In this document: positions 8,542 through 20,311 of the stretch, piece by piece
How the letters are laid out: each line of letters starts with the position of its first letter
Position numbering within the stretch: the first letter of the stretch is position 1
DNA from: Chromobacterium rhizoryzae
Lineage (GTDB): Bacteria; Pseudomonadota; Gammaproteobacteria; Burkholderiales; Chromobacteriaceae
DNA length: 64,000 nucleotides
Direction of reading: 5' to 3'
Assembly: GCF_020544465.1 (NCBI RefSeq)
Contig: NZ_CP066126.1
Span: 2,356,001-2,420,000, forward strand
Translations under genes and position numbers: made by a program
The notes under the pieces: model-generated
The model's input: only the letters and a program-made list of their open reading frames with translations
Database searches by the model: none
Told to the model about the DNA's origin: nothing

Positions 8542-9498
8542 TTACTTCAGACTGTCCAGGTAACGTTCCGCGTCCAGGGCGGCCTGGCAGCCGGAGGCCG
8601 CGCTGGTCACCGCCTGGCGGTAGATGTGGTCCTGCACGTCGCCGGCGGCGAACACGCCCGCCGCGCTGGTGGCGGTGGCGTTGCCCTCGCGGCCGCTCTT
8701 GGTGATCAGGTAGCCGGTGCCGTCCATTTCCAGCTGGCCTTTGAAGATCTCGGTGTTCGGCTGGTGGCCGATGGCGACGAAGAGGCCCATCACCTTGATT
8801 TCTTCGGTGGAGGCGTCCTGCATGGACTTCAGGCGCAGGCCGGTGACGCCGGAAGCGTCGCCCAGCACTTCGTCCAGGGTGGCGTTCAGCTTCAGGCTGA
8901 TCTTGCCTTCCTTGACGCGGCCCATCAGCTTGTCGATCAGAATCTTCTCGGCGCGGAAGGTTTCGCGGCGGTGGATCAGGGTCACGTGCTTGGCGATGTT
9001 GGCCAGGTACAGCGCTTCTTCCACCGCGGTGTTGCCGCCGCCGATCACCGCCACGTCCTGGTTGCGGTAGAAGAAGCCGTCGCAGGTGGCGCAGGCGGAC
9101 ACGCCCTTGCCCTTGAACGCTTCTTCGGAGGCCAGGCCCAGGTATTTGGCCGAGGCGCCGGTGGCGATGATCAGCGCGTCGCAGGTGTATTCGCCGGCGT
9201 CGCCCACCAGGCGGATCGGTTTTTCATGCAGATGGGTGGTGTGGATGTGGTCGAACAGGATTTCGGTGCCGAAGCGCTCGGCGTGCTGCTGAAAGCGCTG
9301 CATCAGTTCCGGGCCCATCACGCCGGCGGCGTCCGCGGGCCAGTTGTCCACGTCGGTGGTGGTCATCAACTGGCCGCCTTGCGCCAGGCCGGTGACCAGC
9401 ACCGGCTTCAGGTTGGCGCGCGCCGCGTAAACGGCGGCGGTGTAGCCGGCGGGGCCGGAGCCAAGAATCAGCAGGGGGCTATGGCGAGTCGTGGTCAT
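8542..9498 (-). CDS. trxB: Thioredoxin-disulfide reductase
   Basis: A 318-aa FAD/NADPH flavoenzyme that keeps thioredoxin reduced in the cytosol. The FAD-binding GSGPAG is at residues 13-18, the redox-active CATC at 136-139, and the NADPH-binding GGGNTAVE at 153-160. The C-terminal FAD motif AAGDVQD is near residue 285. Length and order match E. coli TrxB (321 aa). It leads a trxB-smr pair and has its own upstream region of about 580 bp. Confidence 0.97.
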   Translation of the reverse strand: MTTTRHSPLLILGSGPAGYTAAVYAARANLKPVLVTGLAQGGQLMTTTDVDNWPADAAGVMGPELMQRFQQHAERFGTEILFDHIHTTHLHEKPIRLVGDAGEYTCDALIIATGASAKYLGLASEEAFKGKGVSACATCDGFFYRNQDVAVIGGGNTAVEEALYLANIAKHVTLIHRRETFRAEKILIDKLMGRVKEGKISLKLNATLDEVLGDASGVTGLRLKSMQDASTEEIKVMGLFVAIGHQPNTEIFKGQLEMDGTGYLITKSGREGNATATSAAGVFAAGDVQDHIYRQAVTSAASGCQAALDAERYLDSLK

Positions 9499-10081
9499 GA
9501 TGTTTTCCTGTGTGAGAAGCGGGTAATGAAACCGATTGCGTCAAACCGGGGCTGCCGGTTGGGCGCCGAGGTCGAGTCGTTCAGTTCTGAAGTATGGTGT
9601 CTGTCCGTCGGAATCCAAGAGCAAGAGCGGACTATTCAGCCAGCGGGCCCGCGCGCGGGCGCCGGCGTTTCGGCTGACAATATACAAGAGCGGCGGGGCA
9701 AGGTTAAGCGTTGGCTTGATTGGAATATTCAACATTGCTGATTGAATTCCTTTATCGCCGTTCCCGGCCGTCCTATCGGCCGGGCTTGGTTCTGGCTGAA
9801 ATCATTTGCTCATTCACGCGTCGATTCAAAAGCTTGCCGTTTTTCGGGGCGCCGTCATGCCGGAATCCGCGGCGGGGCTAGGCCCGCTTGGCCCGCCGCG
9901 GCCGCGCGGCGGCTACTTGCCAGCACCGGCCGCGTGCTATACTGTCCGTTTTCGCGTTGGGTGCGTGGTGTAACTCCGCGCAGCGCCACCTCTGAGGTGA
10001 GGCAATGTCCTTCGTGTCTGCCGATCCGTGGCGTCGTACCGTCCCAGATGACTAAACCTGTCACACACTTAAGGATTTAAC
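9499..10081. other. Intergenic region between trxB and tig
   Basis: A divergent spacer of 583 bp. I see no convincing gene; the in-frame openings here have poor composition and no ribosome binding sites. It holds a perfect GC hairpin (CCCGGCCG/CGGCCGGG, 9763-9784) of unknown role and the likely tig promoter at 9917-9943. About 140 bp of leader separates that promoter from the tig start. Confidence 0.6.
9917..9943 (+). promoter_or_regulatory. Candidate sigma-70 promoter for tig
   Basis: TTGCCA (9917-9922) and an extended -10 TGCTATACT (TATACT 9938-9943), with a 15-bp gap. The gap is short, so the extended -10 probably carries the activity. Confidence 0.5.
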
Positions 10082-11389
10082 ATGCAAGTACAGCTGGAAA
10101 CATTGAGCAATCTTGAGCGCCGCATGAATATCGCCCTGCCGATGGCGGCCATCGACACGCAAGTGGCCGAGCGCCTGAAGCGCGTGGCCCGCAACGCCAA
10201 GATTCAAGGTTTCCGCCCGGGCAAGGCTCCGCTGAAGATCGTGGAAATGAACTACGGCGCCCAGGTGCGTGAAGAAGTGATGGGTGAACAGGTTCAACAG
10301 GGTTTCTACTCCGCCGTGAGCGAGCAGAAGCTGCGCGTTGCCGGCTACCCGCGCTTCGAGCCGGTAGCCGCCGGCGACGACAAGGAAAACTTCAAGTTCG
10401 CCGCCACTTTCGAGGTTTACCCGGAAGTGAAGGTTGGCGAGCTGGCCGGCAAGGAAGTGGAAAAGCCGCTGACCCCGGTGACCGACGCCGAAATCGAGAA
10501 AACCATCGATATCCTGCGCAAGCAGCGCACCCGCTACAACCGCGTTGAGCGCGAAGCCGCCACCGGCGACCGCGTGATCATCGACTTCAAAGGCGCCATC
10601 GACGGCGTGCTCTTCGAAGGCGGTTCTTCCGAGAACTTCCCCTTCGTGCTGGGCCAAGGCCAGATGTTGGCCGAGTTTGAAGCGGGCGTCGCCGGCATGA
10701 AGGAAGGCGACATCAAGAGCGTGGAAGTGAGCTTCCCCGAGGATTACCACGGCAAGGACGTGGCCGGCAAAACCGCCGTGTTCGAAATCCTGCTGAAGAA
10801 CGTGGCTGAAGCCGTGCTGCCGGAAGTGAACGAAGAGTTCGCCAAGCTGCTGGGCATCGCCGACGGCGACGTTGAGAAAATGCGCGCTGAAATCCGCAAG
10901 AACGTGGAACGCGAAGTGAAGCGCCGTTTGCAGGCCCGCACCAAGGAAAACGTGATGCAGGCGCTGTTGGACGCCACCGAGATCGAACTGCCGAAAGCCC
11001 TGGTCAGCCTGGAAATCGGCCGTCTGGTCGAGCAAGCCCGTCGCGACATGCAGCAACGCGGCATGAACGTCAAAGACATGCCGTTCCCGCCGGAACTGTT
11101 CGCTCAGCAAGCCGAGCGCCGCGTGGCTCTGGGTCTGATCCTGTCCGAAGTGGTGGAATCCAACAAGCTGGAAGCCAAGCAAGACCAAGTCAAGGCCATG
11201 ATCACCGAGTTCGCCGACAGCTACGAAGATCCGGCTGAAGTGCTGACCTGGTATTACGCCAGCCCGGACCGCCTGGAAGGTCCGACTTCCATGGTACTGG
11301 AAGACAATGTGGTTGAATTTGTGCTGTCCAAGGCCAATGTTGTAGAGAAAGAACTGTCCTTCGACGCCCTGATGGGCAACAACGCCTGA
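10082..11389 (+). CDS. tig: Trigger factor
   Basis: Ribosome-bound chaperone and peptidyl-prolyl isomerase, 435 aa. The N-terminal ribosome-binding signature GFRPGKAP lies near residues 43-50. The FKBP-type domain covers about 150-240 (RVIIDFKGAIDGVLFEGG onward), and the helical arms end at about 430. Preceded by AAGGA just before the ATG. It heads the conserved tig-clpP-clpX cluster, linking nascent-chain folding with ATP-dependent proteolysis. Confidence 0.97.
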   Translation: MQVQLETLSNLERRMNIALPMAAIDTQVAERLKRVARNAKIQGFRPGKAPLKIVEMNYGAQVREEVMGEQVQQGFYSAVSEQKLRVAGYPRFEPVAAGDDKENFKFAATFEVYPEVKVGELAGKEVEKPLTPVTDAEIEKTIDILRKQRTRYNRVEREAATGDRVIIDFKGAIDGVLFEGGSSENFPFVLGQGQMLAEFEAGVAGMKEGDIKSVEVSFPEDYHGKDVAGKTAVFEILLKNVAEAVLPEVNEEFAKLLGIADGDVEKMRAEIRKNVEREVKRRLQARTKENVMQALLDATEIELPKALVSLEIGRLVEQARRDMQQRGMNVKDMPFPPELFAQQAERRVALGLILSEVVESNKLEAKQDQVKAMITEFADSYEDPAEVLTWYYASPDRLEGPTSMVLEDNVVEFVLSKANVVEKELSFDALMGNNA

Positions 11390-11407
11390 TAACAGCTGGA
11401 GTGGCCG

Positions 11408-12040
11408 ATGAAATCGATGATGGAACCTCAAGGTCTGGGCCTGGTGCCCATGGTGGTGGAACAGAGCGGCCGCGGCGAGCGCGCGTATGACATCTACTCG
11501 CGTCTGCTGAAGGAACGCATCGTGTTCCTGGTGGGCCCTGTCACGGATGAGTCGGCCAACCTGGTTGTGGCGCAGATGTTGTTCCTTGAATCGGAAAATC
11601 CGGACAAGGACATCCACTTCTACATCAACTCGCCGGGTGGGTCGATTACCGCGGGCATGTCCATTTACGACACGATGAACTTCATCAAGCCGGATGTTTC
11701 CACCTTGTGCATTGGCCAGGCCGCCAGCATGGGCGCCTTCCTGCTCGCCGCCGGCGCGCAGGGCAAGCGCTTCGCGCTGGCCAATAGCCGGGTGATGATT
11801 CACCAGCCGCTGCTGTACGGCGGCGGCCTGTCCGGCCAGGTCACCGATATCGAGATCCATGCTCGCGAACTGGTCAAAGTCAAGGCCAAGATGAACGAGC
11901 TGCTGGCCAAACATAGCGGCCAGCAACTGGAGCGGGTGATCGCCGACACCGAGCGCGACAACTTCATGTCCGCCGACGAGGCACAGGCCTACGGCTTGAT
12001 CGACAAAGTGCTGACGTCCCACAAGGACGTGAAAGCTTAA
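11408..12040 (+). CDS. clpP: ATP-dependent Clp protease proteolytic subunit
   Basis: A 210-aa serine peptidase forming the tetradecameric chamber of ClpXP. The triad is visible: Ser107 in GQAASMGAF, His132 in VMIHQP and Asp180 in IADTERD. The start codon gives a short N-terminal stretch (MKSMMEPQGLGLVPMVVEQS) that is probably processed, as in E. coli. It lies 18 bp after tig and 19 bp before clpX, forming one operon. Confidence 0.97.
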   Translation: MKSMMEPQGLGLVPMVVEQSGRGERAYDIYSRLLKERIVFLVGPVTDESANLVVAQMLFLESENPDKDIHFYINSPGGSITAGMSIYDTMNFIKPDVSTLCIGQAASMGAFLLAAGAQGKRFALANSRVMIHQPLLYGGGLSGQVTDIEIHARELVKVKAKMNELLAKHSGQQLERVIADTERDNFMSADEAQAYGLIDKVLTSHKDVKA

Positions 12041-12059
12041 GGAGCGATGGAATCCGCCA

Positions 12060-13334
<1,275 letters not shown>

Positions 13335-13355
13335 TTGTCCGCCGCGACTCCGGAG

Positions 13356-13379
13356 ACCGCCCAAACCGGGCGGTTTTTT
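13356..13379 (+). terminator. Intrinsic terminator of tig-clpP-clpX
   Basis: Stem ACCGCCC/GGGCGGT with a 5-nt loop followed by TTTTT. Confidence 0.88.
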
Positions 13380-13415
13380 ATTTGTAGAGCCGGAAATCTG
13401 ATTTAGTATGGGGGT

Positions 13416-13443
13416 GTTGAATTTTACTGTCCGCCCCCCATCT
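13416..13443 (+). promoter_or_regulatory. Sigma-32 (heat-shock) type promoter for lon
   Basis: GTTGAA (13416-13421), a 14-bp spacer, then CCCCATCT (13436-13443). The -10 is an exact match to the RpoH consensus CCCCATNT and the -35 matches CTTGAA at five of six positions. It lies 34 bp before the lon start, consistent with heat-shock induction of lon as in E. coli. Confidence 0.75.
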
Positions 13444-13477
13444 CCCAAGCATTGTTTCATAAGCAAGGTTAGGTGAT

Positions 13478-15895
<2,418 letters not shown>

Positions 15896-15985
15896 GAATC
15901 ATGGCCTTAGCCGAACGCTGAATAACTTGTGTTCAAGCGGCTTTCCAGTGTGTTTGCGAAATGGCAAAATGCCCGTCAAAGCCGC

Positions 15986-16015
15986 TTGACACAAGGATTT
16001 CGCCCTTGCTATAAA
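15986..16015 (+). promoter_or_regulatory. Strong sigma-70 promoter for hupB
   Basis: A consensus -35 TTGACA (15986-15991), an 18-bp spacer, and an extended -10 TGC-TATAAA (16010-16015). It lies 55 bp before the hupB start, as expected for an abundant nucleoid protein. Confidence 0.8.
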
Positions 16016-16069
16016 GCAAGCGGTTTTTATCCGAATTACGTAGACCGAGAACGACGAAAGGGGACTTAC

Positions 16070-16339
16070 GTGAACAAGTCTGAACTGATTGACGCTATTG
16101 CCGCTGAGGCCGATATCTCCAAAGCCGCCGCCGCCAAGGCGCTGGACGGCATGGTGGCCGCTGTAACCGACGCTCTGAAAAAGGGCGACACCGTGACCCT
16201 GGTGGGCTTCGGCACCTTCTACGTTGGCGAACGCGCTGAACGCAGCGGCCGCAACCCGAAGACCGGCGCCACCATCAAGATCCCGGCAGCTCGTTCGCCG
16301 AAGTTCCGTGCTGGCAAGGCACTGAAAGACGCGCTATAA
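16070..16339 (+). CDS. hupB: DNA-binding protein HU-beta
   Basis: An 89-aa histone-like nucleoid protein. NKSELIDAIAAEADISKAAA is the HU N-terminal helix pair, and the DNA-binding arm is FGTFYVGERAERSGRNPKTG followed by TIKIPAA. The start is the GTG at 16070, just after a GAAAGGGGA ribosome binding site. Reading further upstream to an ATG at 15929 would overlap the promoter and add unrelated residues. Located between lon and a tRNA pair, as in many betaproteobacteria. Confidence 0.96.
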   Translation: MNKSELIDAIAAEADISKAAAAKALDGMVAAVTDALKKGDTVTLVGFGTFYVGERAERSGRNPKTGATIKIPAARSPKFRAGKALKDAL

Positions 16340-16383
16340 TTAGCGGCCTTGGCAGCCCCTAGCGGCTGGCAAGGTGTTTCGAG

Positions 16384-16459
16384 GGGCGTTTAGCTCAGTT
16401 GGTAGAGCGTCTGCCTTACAAGCAGAATGTCGGCGGTTCGACTCCGTCAACGCCCACCA
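16384..16459 (+). tRNA. tRNA-Val (anticodon TAC)
   Basis: A 76-nt cloverleaf: acceptor GGGCGTT pairs with AACGCCC, the D-loop is AGCTCAGTTGGTAGAGC, the anticodon stem is TCTGC/GCAGA with loop CTTACAA, and the T-arm has GGTTCGACTCC. The 3' CCA is encoded. Confidence 0.96.
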
Positions 16460-16465
16460 CAGTCC

Positions 16466-16542
16466 GGAGCGGTAGTTCAGTTGGTTAGAATACCGGCCTG
16501 TCACGCCGGGGGTCGCGGGTTCGAGTCCCGTCCGCTCCGCCA
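16466..16542 (+). tRNA. tRNA-Asp (anticodon GTC)
   Basis: A 77-nt cloverleaf: acceptor GGAGCGG pairs with CCGCTCC, the anticodon loop is CTGTCAC, the T-arm is GGGTTCGAGTCCC, and CCA is encoded. It follows tRNA-Val by 6 bp, so both are probably processed from one transcript that may begin at hupB. Confidence 0.96.
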
Positions 16543-16551
16543 GAACTCACA

Positions 16552-16588
16552 AAAAGGTGAACGAAATACAGCGTTCACCTTTTTTTTT
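16552..16588 (+). terminator. Intrinsic terminator after the tRNA pair
   Basis: AAAAGGTGAACG pairs with CGTTCACCTTTT and is followed by a run of T. The ppiD start lies only 27 bp further on, so ppiD either reads through this terminator or uses a promoter overlapping it. Confidence 0.85.
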
Positions 16589-16614
16589 GACAAGGGTGGC
16601 TCAAGCCAATCGCC

Positions 16615-18450
16615 ATGTTCGAGTTTGTCCAGAACAATAAAGTCTTCATTCAGGTTGTATTGGGAGCTGTTGCGTTGACCTTCGTGGGCTTCGGCGTGGG
16701 CAGCTATGAAGCAGCTTCCGACGACCCTTATCTCGCCAAGGTAGGTTCCGCCAAGATTTACAAGCGCGATCTGGATCGAGCCTTGGAGGGCCAGCCCACC
16801 GATCCGGCCAGCCGCCAGGCCGCGCTGGAAAACCTGATCCGTCAGGAACTGCTGCTGTCCGACGCGCATGACCGCGGCGTCACCGTCAGCCCCGAGCAGC
16901 TGCGCAAAGTCATCGCCTCCATTCCCGCCTTCCAGGACAACGGCAAGTTCAGCCCGGAACGCTATCGCGAATTCCTGCAAAACCGCTATCCGTCTCCGGA
17001 AGCCTTCGAAGCCCAGGTCAAGCGCGACATCGTGCTGCAAAGCCAGCTGACCGGCATCGCCGGCACCGAGTTCGTCGCCGGCACCGTGGTCAACCGTCTG
17101 GCCGGCCTGTTGGGCGAGGGCCGCGAAGTGCGCTCTTTGCTGTTGAAGCCGGCGGATTTCGCCGCCGAGGTCAAGACCGACGACGCCGCGCTCAAGGCCT
17201 TCTACGACGCCAACCTGAAGCGTTTCCGCGTACCGGAGCGGGTCAAGCTCGACTACGTGCTGCTGTCCCAGGACGCCTTGGCTCAAGGCCTTAAGCCCAG
17301 CGACGCCGAGCTGCAGAAATACTACGAAGAACACAAGGCCGAGTTCAGCAACGAACAGCGCCGCGCCTCCCATATCTTGCTGACGGTGGCCAAGGACGCC
17401 AAGCCGGAGCAGAAGGCCAAGATCAAGGCCGAAGCCGAGGCCTTGCTGAAGGATGTGCGCGCCAATCCGGCCCGTTTCGCCGAACTGGCCAAGGCCAAGT
17501 CGCAAGATCCGGGCTCCGCGGCCAATGGCGGCGATCTGGGTTTCTTCGGTCACGGCATGATGGTCAAGCCTTTCGACGACGCGGTGTTCCGCATGAAGCC
17601 GGGCCAGATCAGCGAAGTGATCGAAACCGAGTTCGGTTATCACATCATCAAGCTGGACGAAGTGAAGGCTCAGGACTTCGCCGAAGTGAAGGCGGCTATC
17701 GCCGAGAAGCTGCAGCGTCAGCAGGCGGGCAGCCTGTTCCGCAGCCAGGCCGACAAACTGACCGAACTGGCCTACCAGCAGGGCGATTCGCTGAAGGCGC
17801 TGCAAGAGCAGCTGAAGCTGCAGCCGCAGCATTCCGATTGGCTGAGCCGCGGCAAGCCGGCGGCGGACCCGCTGCTCAACAGCCCCAAGGTGCTTGAGGC
17901 GGCGTTCAGCGAAGACGTGCTGAAGAAGAAGCACAATAGCGAGCCGGTGGACATCGGCAACAGCCGCCTGTTGGTGGTGCGCGTGGCCGAACATCAGCCG
18001 GAGCGTCAGCAGACGATGGACGAGGTGCGCGAGGTGATCAAGGCCGAGCTGGTGGCCAAGGAAGGCGCCAAGCTGGCCGAGAAGAAGGGCCAGGCGCTGT
18101 TGGCCGAGCTGAAGGCGGGCAAGGGCGAGGGCAAGGCTTGGAGCGAAGCCAAGACCCTGCTGCGTCGCGATCCGGCCGGTCTGCCCATCGCCGACGCGCG
18201 GGCGGTGTTCGCCGCTCAGGCGGGCAAGCTGCCGGCCTTCGCCGGCGCCAAGCGCGACAACGGCGAATACGCGCTCTATCGCATCGACAAGGTGATTCCG
18301 GCGCCGGCGGCCAGCGAGGCCGAACGCGGCCAGCTGAGCGCGATCCTGGGCGAGATGAACGCCAACGCCCAGCTGTCCAGCTATCTGGACACCTTGCGTC
18401 AGAAGTACAGCGTGACGATGGGCAAGCAGGGTTTGTCCGACGCGCAATAA
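16615..18450 (+). CDS. ppiD: Periplasmic folding chaperone PpiD (SurA_N/parvulin)
   Basis: A 611-aa inner-membrane-anchored periplasmic chaperone. One N-terminal transmembrane segment (about residues 12-34, VVLGAVALTFVGFGVGSYEA) is followed by a SurA_N-like chaperone region. A parvulin domain lies at about 240-345 (RRASHILLTVAK, GGDLGFFGHGMM and FGYHIIKLDEV), then a C-terminal chaperone part. Length matches E. coli PpiD (623 aa). It assists proteins leaving the Sec translocon. Placement directly after hupB is the standard order in proteobacteria. Confidence 0.93.
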   Translation: MFEFVQNNKVFIQVVLGAVALTFVGFGVGSYEAASDDPYLAKVGSAKIYKRDLDRALEGQPTDPASRQAALENLIRQELLLSDAHDRGVTVSPEQLRKVIASIPAFQDNGKFSPERYREFLQNRYPSPEAFEAQVKRDIVLQSQLTGIAGTEFVAGTVVNRLAGLLGEGREVRSLLLKPADFAAEVKTDDAALKAFYDANLKRFRVPERVKLDYVLLSQDALAQGLKPSDAELQKYYEEHKAEFSNEQRRASHILLTVAKDAKPEQKAKIKAEAEALLKDVRANPARFAELAKAKSQDPGSAANGGDLGFFGHGMMVKPFDDAVFRMKPGQISEVIETEFGYHIIKLDEVKAQDFAEVKAAIAEKLQRQQAGSLFRSQADKLTELAYQQGDSLKALQEQLKLQPQHSDWLSRGKPAADPLLNSPKVLEAAFSEDVLKKKHNSEPVDIGNSRLLVVRVAEHQPERQQTMDEVREVIKAELVAKEGAKLAEKKGQALLAELKAGKGEGKAWSEAKTLLRRDPAGLPIADARAVFAAQAGKLPAFAGAKRDNGEYALYRIDKVIPAPAASEAERGQLSAILGEMNANAQLSSYLDTLRQKYSVTMGKQGLSDAQ

Positions 18451-18475
18451 GTCCGGTTTGAACGATGTCCGATCG

Positions 18476-18506
18476 CCGCCGTCAGCGTTTGCTGGCGGCG
18501 GTTTTT
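18476..18506 (+). terminator. Intrinsic terminator of ppiD
   Basis: CCGCCGTCAGC/GCTGGCGGCGG stem with a 4-nt loop and TTTTT, 25 bp after the stop codon. Confidence 0.85.
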
Positions 18507-18820
18507 CATATGCCGCACACTGATTTGCTTATAAGTTTGAGCGCTAAGCGGGCGATTTTTTTGAGCGGGATGAGATAATTTCAATCTTTTTTAGCCGGAA
18601 CTATTGACTGGAAACGAAAATAGATGTTCAATCATAAACAAATTTAGTCGCCGATTTGAACACAGCTTGCGGGCGTAAAACAGCTAAAGCGTGGGTAAGC
18701 AGCCCCAGGACGTGATCCAGCATCTGCTTACAGTAATCTCGATTCCGTAGTGATTCCGAAGATTCCCATGCAAGGCCCGCCAAGTTCATTGGCGGGCCTT
18801 GTGTTTTTGGAGTATTTGGA
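18507..18820 (+). promoter_or_regulatory. metNIQ leader: hairpin, attenuator-type terminator and overlapping small ORF
   Basis: A 314-bp gene-free stretch upstream of metN, after the ppiD terminator. It contains an 8-bp perfect stem GTAAGCAG/CTGCTTAC (18695-18702 with 18724-18731) enclosing a smaller GGA/TCC hairpin. Then follows a strong intrinsic terminator ending 12 bp before the metN start. A short ORF (ATG 18768, 18 codons) runs through the terminator, and its TGA overlaps the metN start as ATGA. No upstream gene needs this terminator, so transcriptional attenuation of metNIQ is the simplest reading. I cannot assign it to a known SAM or SAH riboswitch class. No convincing promoter was found. 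Confidence 0.55.
18771..18808 (+). terminator. Intrinsic terminator inside the metN leader
   Basis: CAAGGCCCGCCAA/TTGGCGGGCCTTG, a 13-bp perfect stem followed by TGTTTTT, directly before the metN ribosome binding site (TTTGGAG). Confidence 0.85.
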
Positions 18821-19558
18821 ATGATTCATCTGCAAAATGTTCGTAAGCGTTTCCGTCACCCCGAGGGGGGCTGGTTCGATGCGGTCACGGACACCTCTCT
18901 CACGATTCGTCCGGGCGAAGTCTTCGGACTGATCGGCTTTTCCGGCGCCGGCAAATCCACCTTGCTGCGCCTGATCAATCTGCTGGAGCGTCCGGACCAC
19001 GGCGCCGTCATCGTCGATGGCGAAGATCTGACCAGCCTGTCCGCCAAGGCCTTGCGCCGCGCGCGCCAGAATATCGGCATGGTGTTCCAGCAATTCAATT
19101 TGATGGCCAACCGCACCGTGGCCGGCAACGTCGCCTTCCCGCTGGAAGTGGCGGGCTGGGCCAGGGCGGATATCGACAAGCGCGTCCATGAATGCCTGGA
19201 AGTGGTGGGCCTCTTGGACCGCGCCAATCACTATCCGGCGCAATTGTCCGGCGGCCAGAAGCAGCGCGTCGGCATCGCCCGCGCGCTGGCGCCCAATCCC
19301 AAGGTGATCCTGGCCGACGAGCCCACCTCGGCGCTGGACCCGAAAACCACTCAAGCCGTGCTGGATTGTCTGAAGGACATCAATCAACGCTTTGGCGTCA
19401 CCATTGTCATCGTCACCCACGAGATGGGCGTGGTGAGGGCGATCTGCCATCGCGCGGCGGCACTGGACGCCGGCCGGGTGGTGGAAGTGGTGGATGTGTC
19501 GAATAACGAGGTGGCGGCGGATTCCGATCTGGCGCGCTCGCTGCTGGAGGCCGCGTAA
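18821..19558 (+). CDS. metN: Methionine ABC transporter ATP-binding protein, short form
   Basis: A 245-aa ABC ATPase driving methionine uptake. Walker A GFSGAGKST, Q-loop MVFQQFNLM, signature LSGGQKQRVGIARALA, Walker B VILADEPTSALD and H-loop IVTHEMG are all present. E. coli MetN is about 343 aa because of a C-terminal NIL/ACT-like domain that binds methionine and shuts the transporter. That whole domain is missing here: the protein ends soon after the H-loop region. The next gene starts at the stop codon (TAATG). Control may instead lie in the leader RNA. Confidence 0.93.
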   Translation: MIHLQNVRKRFRHPEGGWFDAVTDTSLTIRPGEVFGLIGFSGAGKSTLLRLINLLERPDHGAVIVDGEDLTSLSAKALRRARQNIGMVFQQFNLMANRTVAGNVAFPLEVAGWARADIDKRVHECLEVVGLLDRANHYPAQLSGGQKQRVGIARALAPNPKVILADEPTSALDPKTTQAVLDCLKDINQRFGVTIVIVTHEMGVVRAICHRAAALDAGRVVEVVDVSNNEVAADSDLARSLLEAA

Positions 19559-20244
19559 TGGATGCCGCAACCCTGAACGAAGCATTGCAAAACCTGGTGA
19601 GCATGGGGCCGGAAATCTGGCAGGCCTTCCAGGAAACGCTAGTGATGCTGGGCATAGGCCTGAGCGCGGCCGTCTTGCTGGGCGGTCCGCTCGGGATCGT
19701 GCTCTACCTGACCCAGCCGGGCCAGCAGTTCGCCAACCGTGCGCTGAACGGCGTGCTGGGCTGGGTGGTGAACCTGGTGCGTTCCTTCCCCTTCATCATC
19801 CTGATGGTGTCGCTGGTGCCGCTGACGCGAGCGCTGGTGGGCAGCACCATCGGTCCGGTGGCGGCTTCGGTGCCGCTGGCTTTTGCCGCGATTCCGTATT
19901 TCGGCCGCCTGGTCGAGCAGACGCTGCGCGAAATTCCGCGCGGCGTGGTGGAGGCGGCAGAGGCGATGGGCGCCAGCCCGCTGCAGATCATCTGCAAGGT
20001 CTTGCTCAACGAGGCGCGCTCCGGCCTGATTTCCAGTCTGACCATTCTGACCATCAGCTTCCTGAGCTATACCGCGGTGGCGGGGGTCGTGGGCGGCGGC
20101 GGCATCGGCGATCTGGCCATCCGTTACGGCTACTACCGTTATCAGACCGATGTGATGGTGGCCATGGTGCTGATGCTGGTGGCGCTGGTGCAAGTCATCC
20201 AGCTGCTGGGCAACCGGCTGGCCGCCAAGCTGGACAAACGTTGA
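19558..20244 (+). CDS. metI: Methionine ABC transporter permease
   Basis: A 228-aa inner-membrane permease with about five hydrophobic segments. The coupling-helix region that contacts MetN is VEAAEAMGASPLQIICKVLL (about 135-155), the typical EAA motif. Its start overlaps metN by one base and metQ follows 67 bp later, so metNIQ is one operon. The length and the LPLTRALVGSTIGP-type interior agree with the MetI family. Confidence 0.95.
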   Translation: MDAATLNEALQNLVSMGPEIWQAFQETLVMLGIGLSAAVLLGGPLGIVLYLTQPGQQFANRALNGVLGWVVNLVRSFPFIILMVSLVPLTRALVGSTIGPVAASVPLAFAAIPYFGRLVEQTLREIPRGVVEAAEAMGASPLQIICKVLLNEARSGLISSLTILTISFLSYTAVAGVVGGGGIGDLAIRYGYYRYQTDVMVAMVLMLVALVQVIQLLGNRLAAKLDKR

Positions 20245-20311
20245 CATCCGCCGGCGTCAGGCGCCGGCAGGGCTAAGCTTTTACCTATCAATGGACAAGC
20301 AGGAGAAACAA

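Noticed and set aside
9742..10080. A 112-aa frame just before tig
   Set aside because: No ribosome binding site, it contains the likely tig promoter, and its residues look non-coding.
18695..18808. A classical SAM-I, SAM-II or SAH riboswitch before metN
   Set aside because: None of the core motifs of these classes that I know could be matched. Only a hairpin plus terminator is clear, so it is reported as an unassigned leader.
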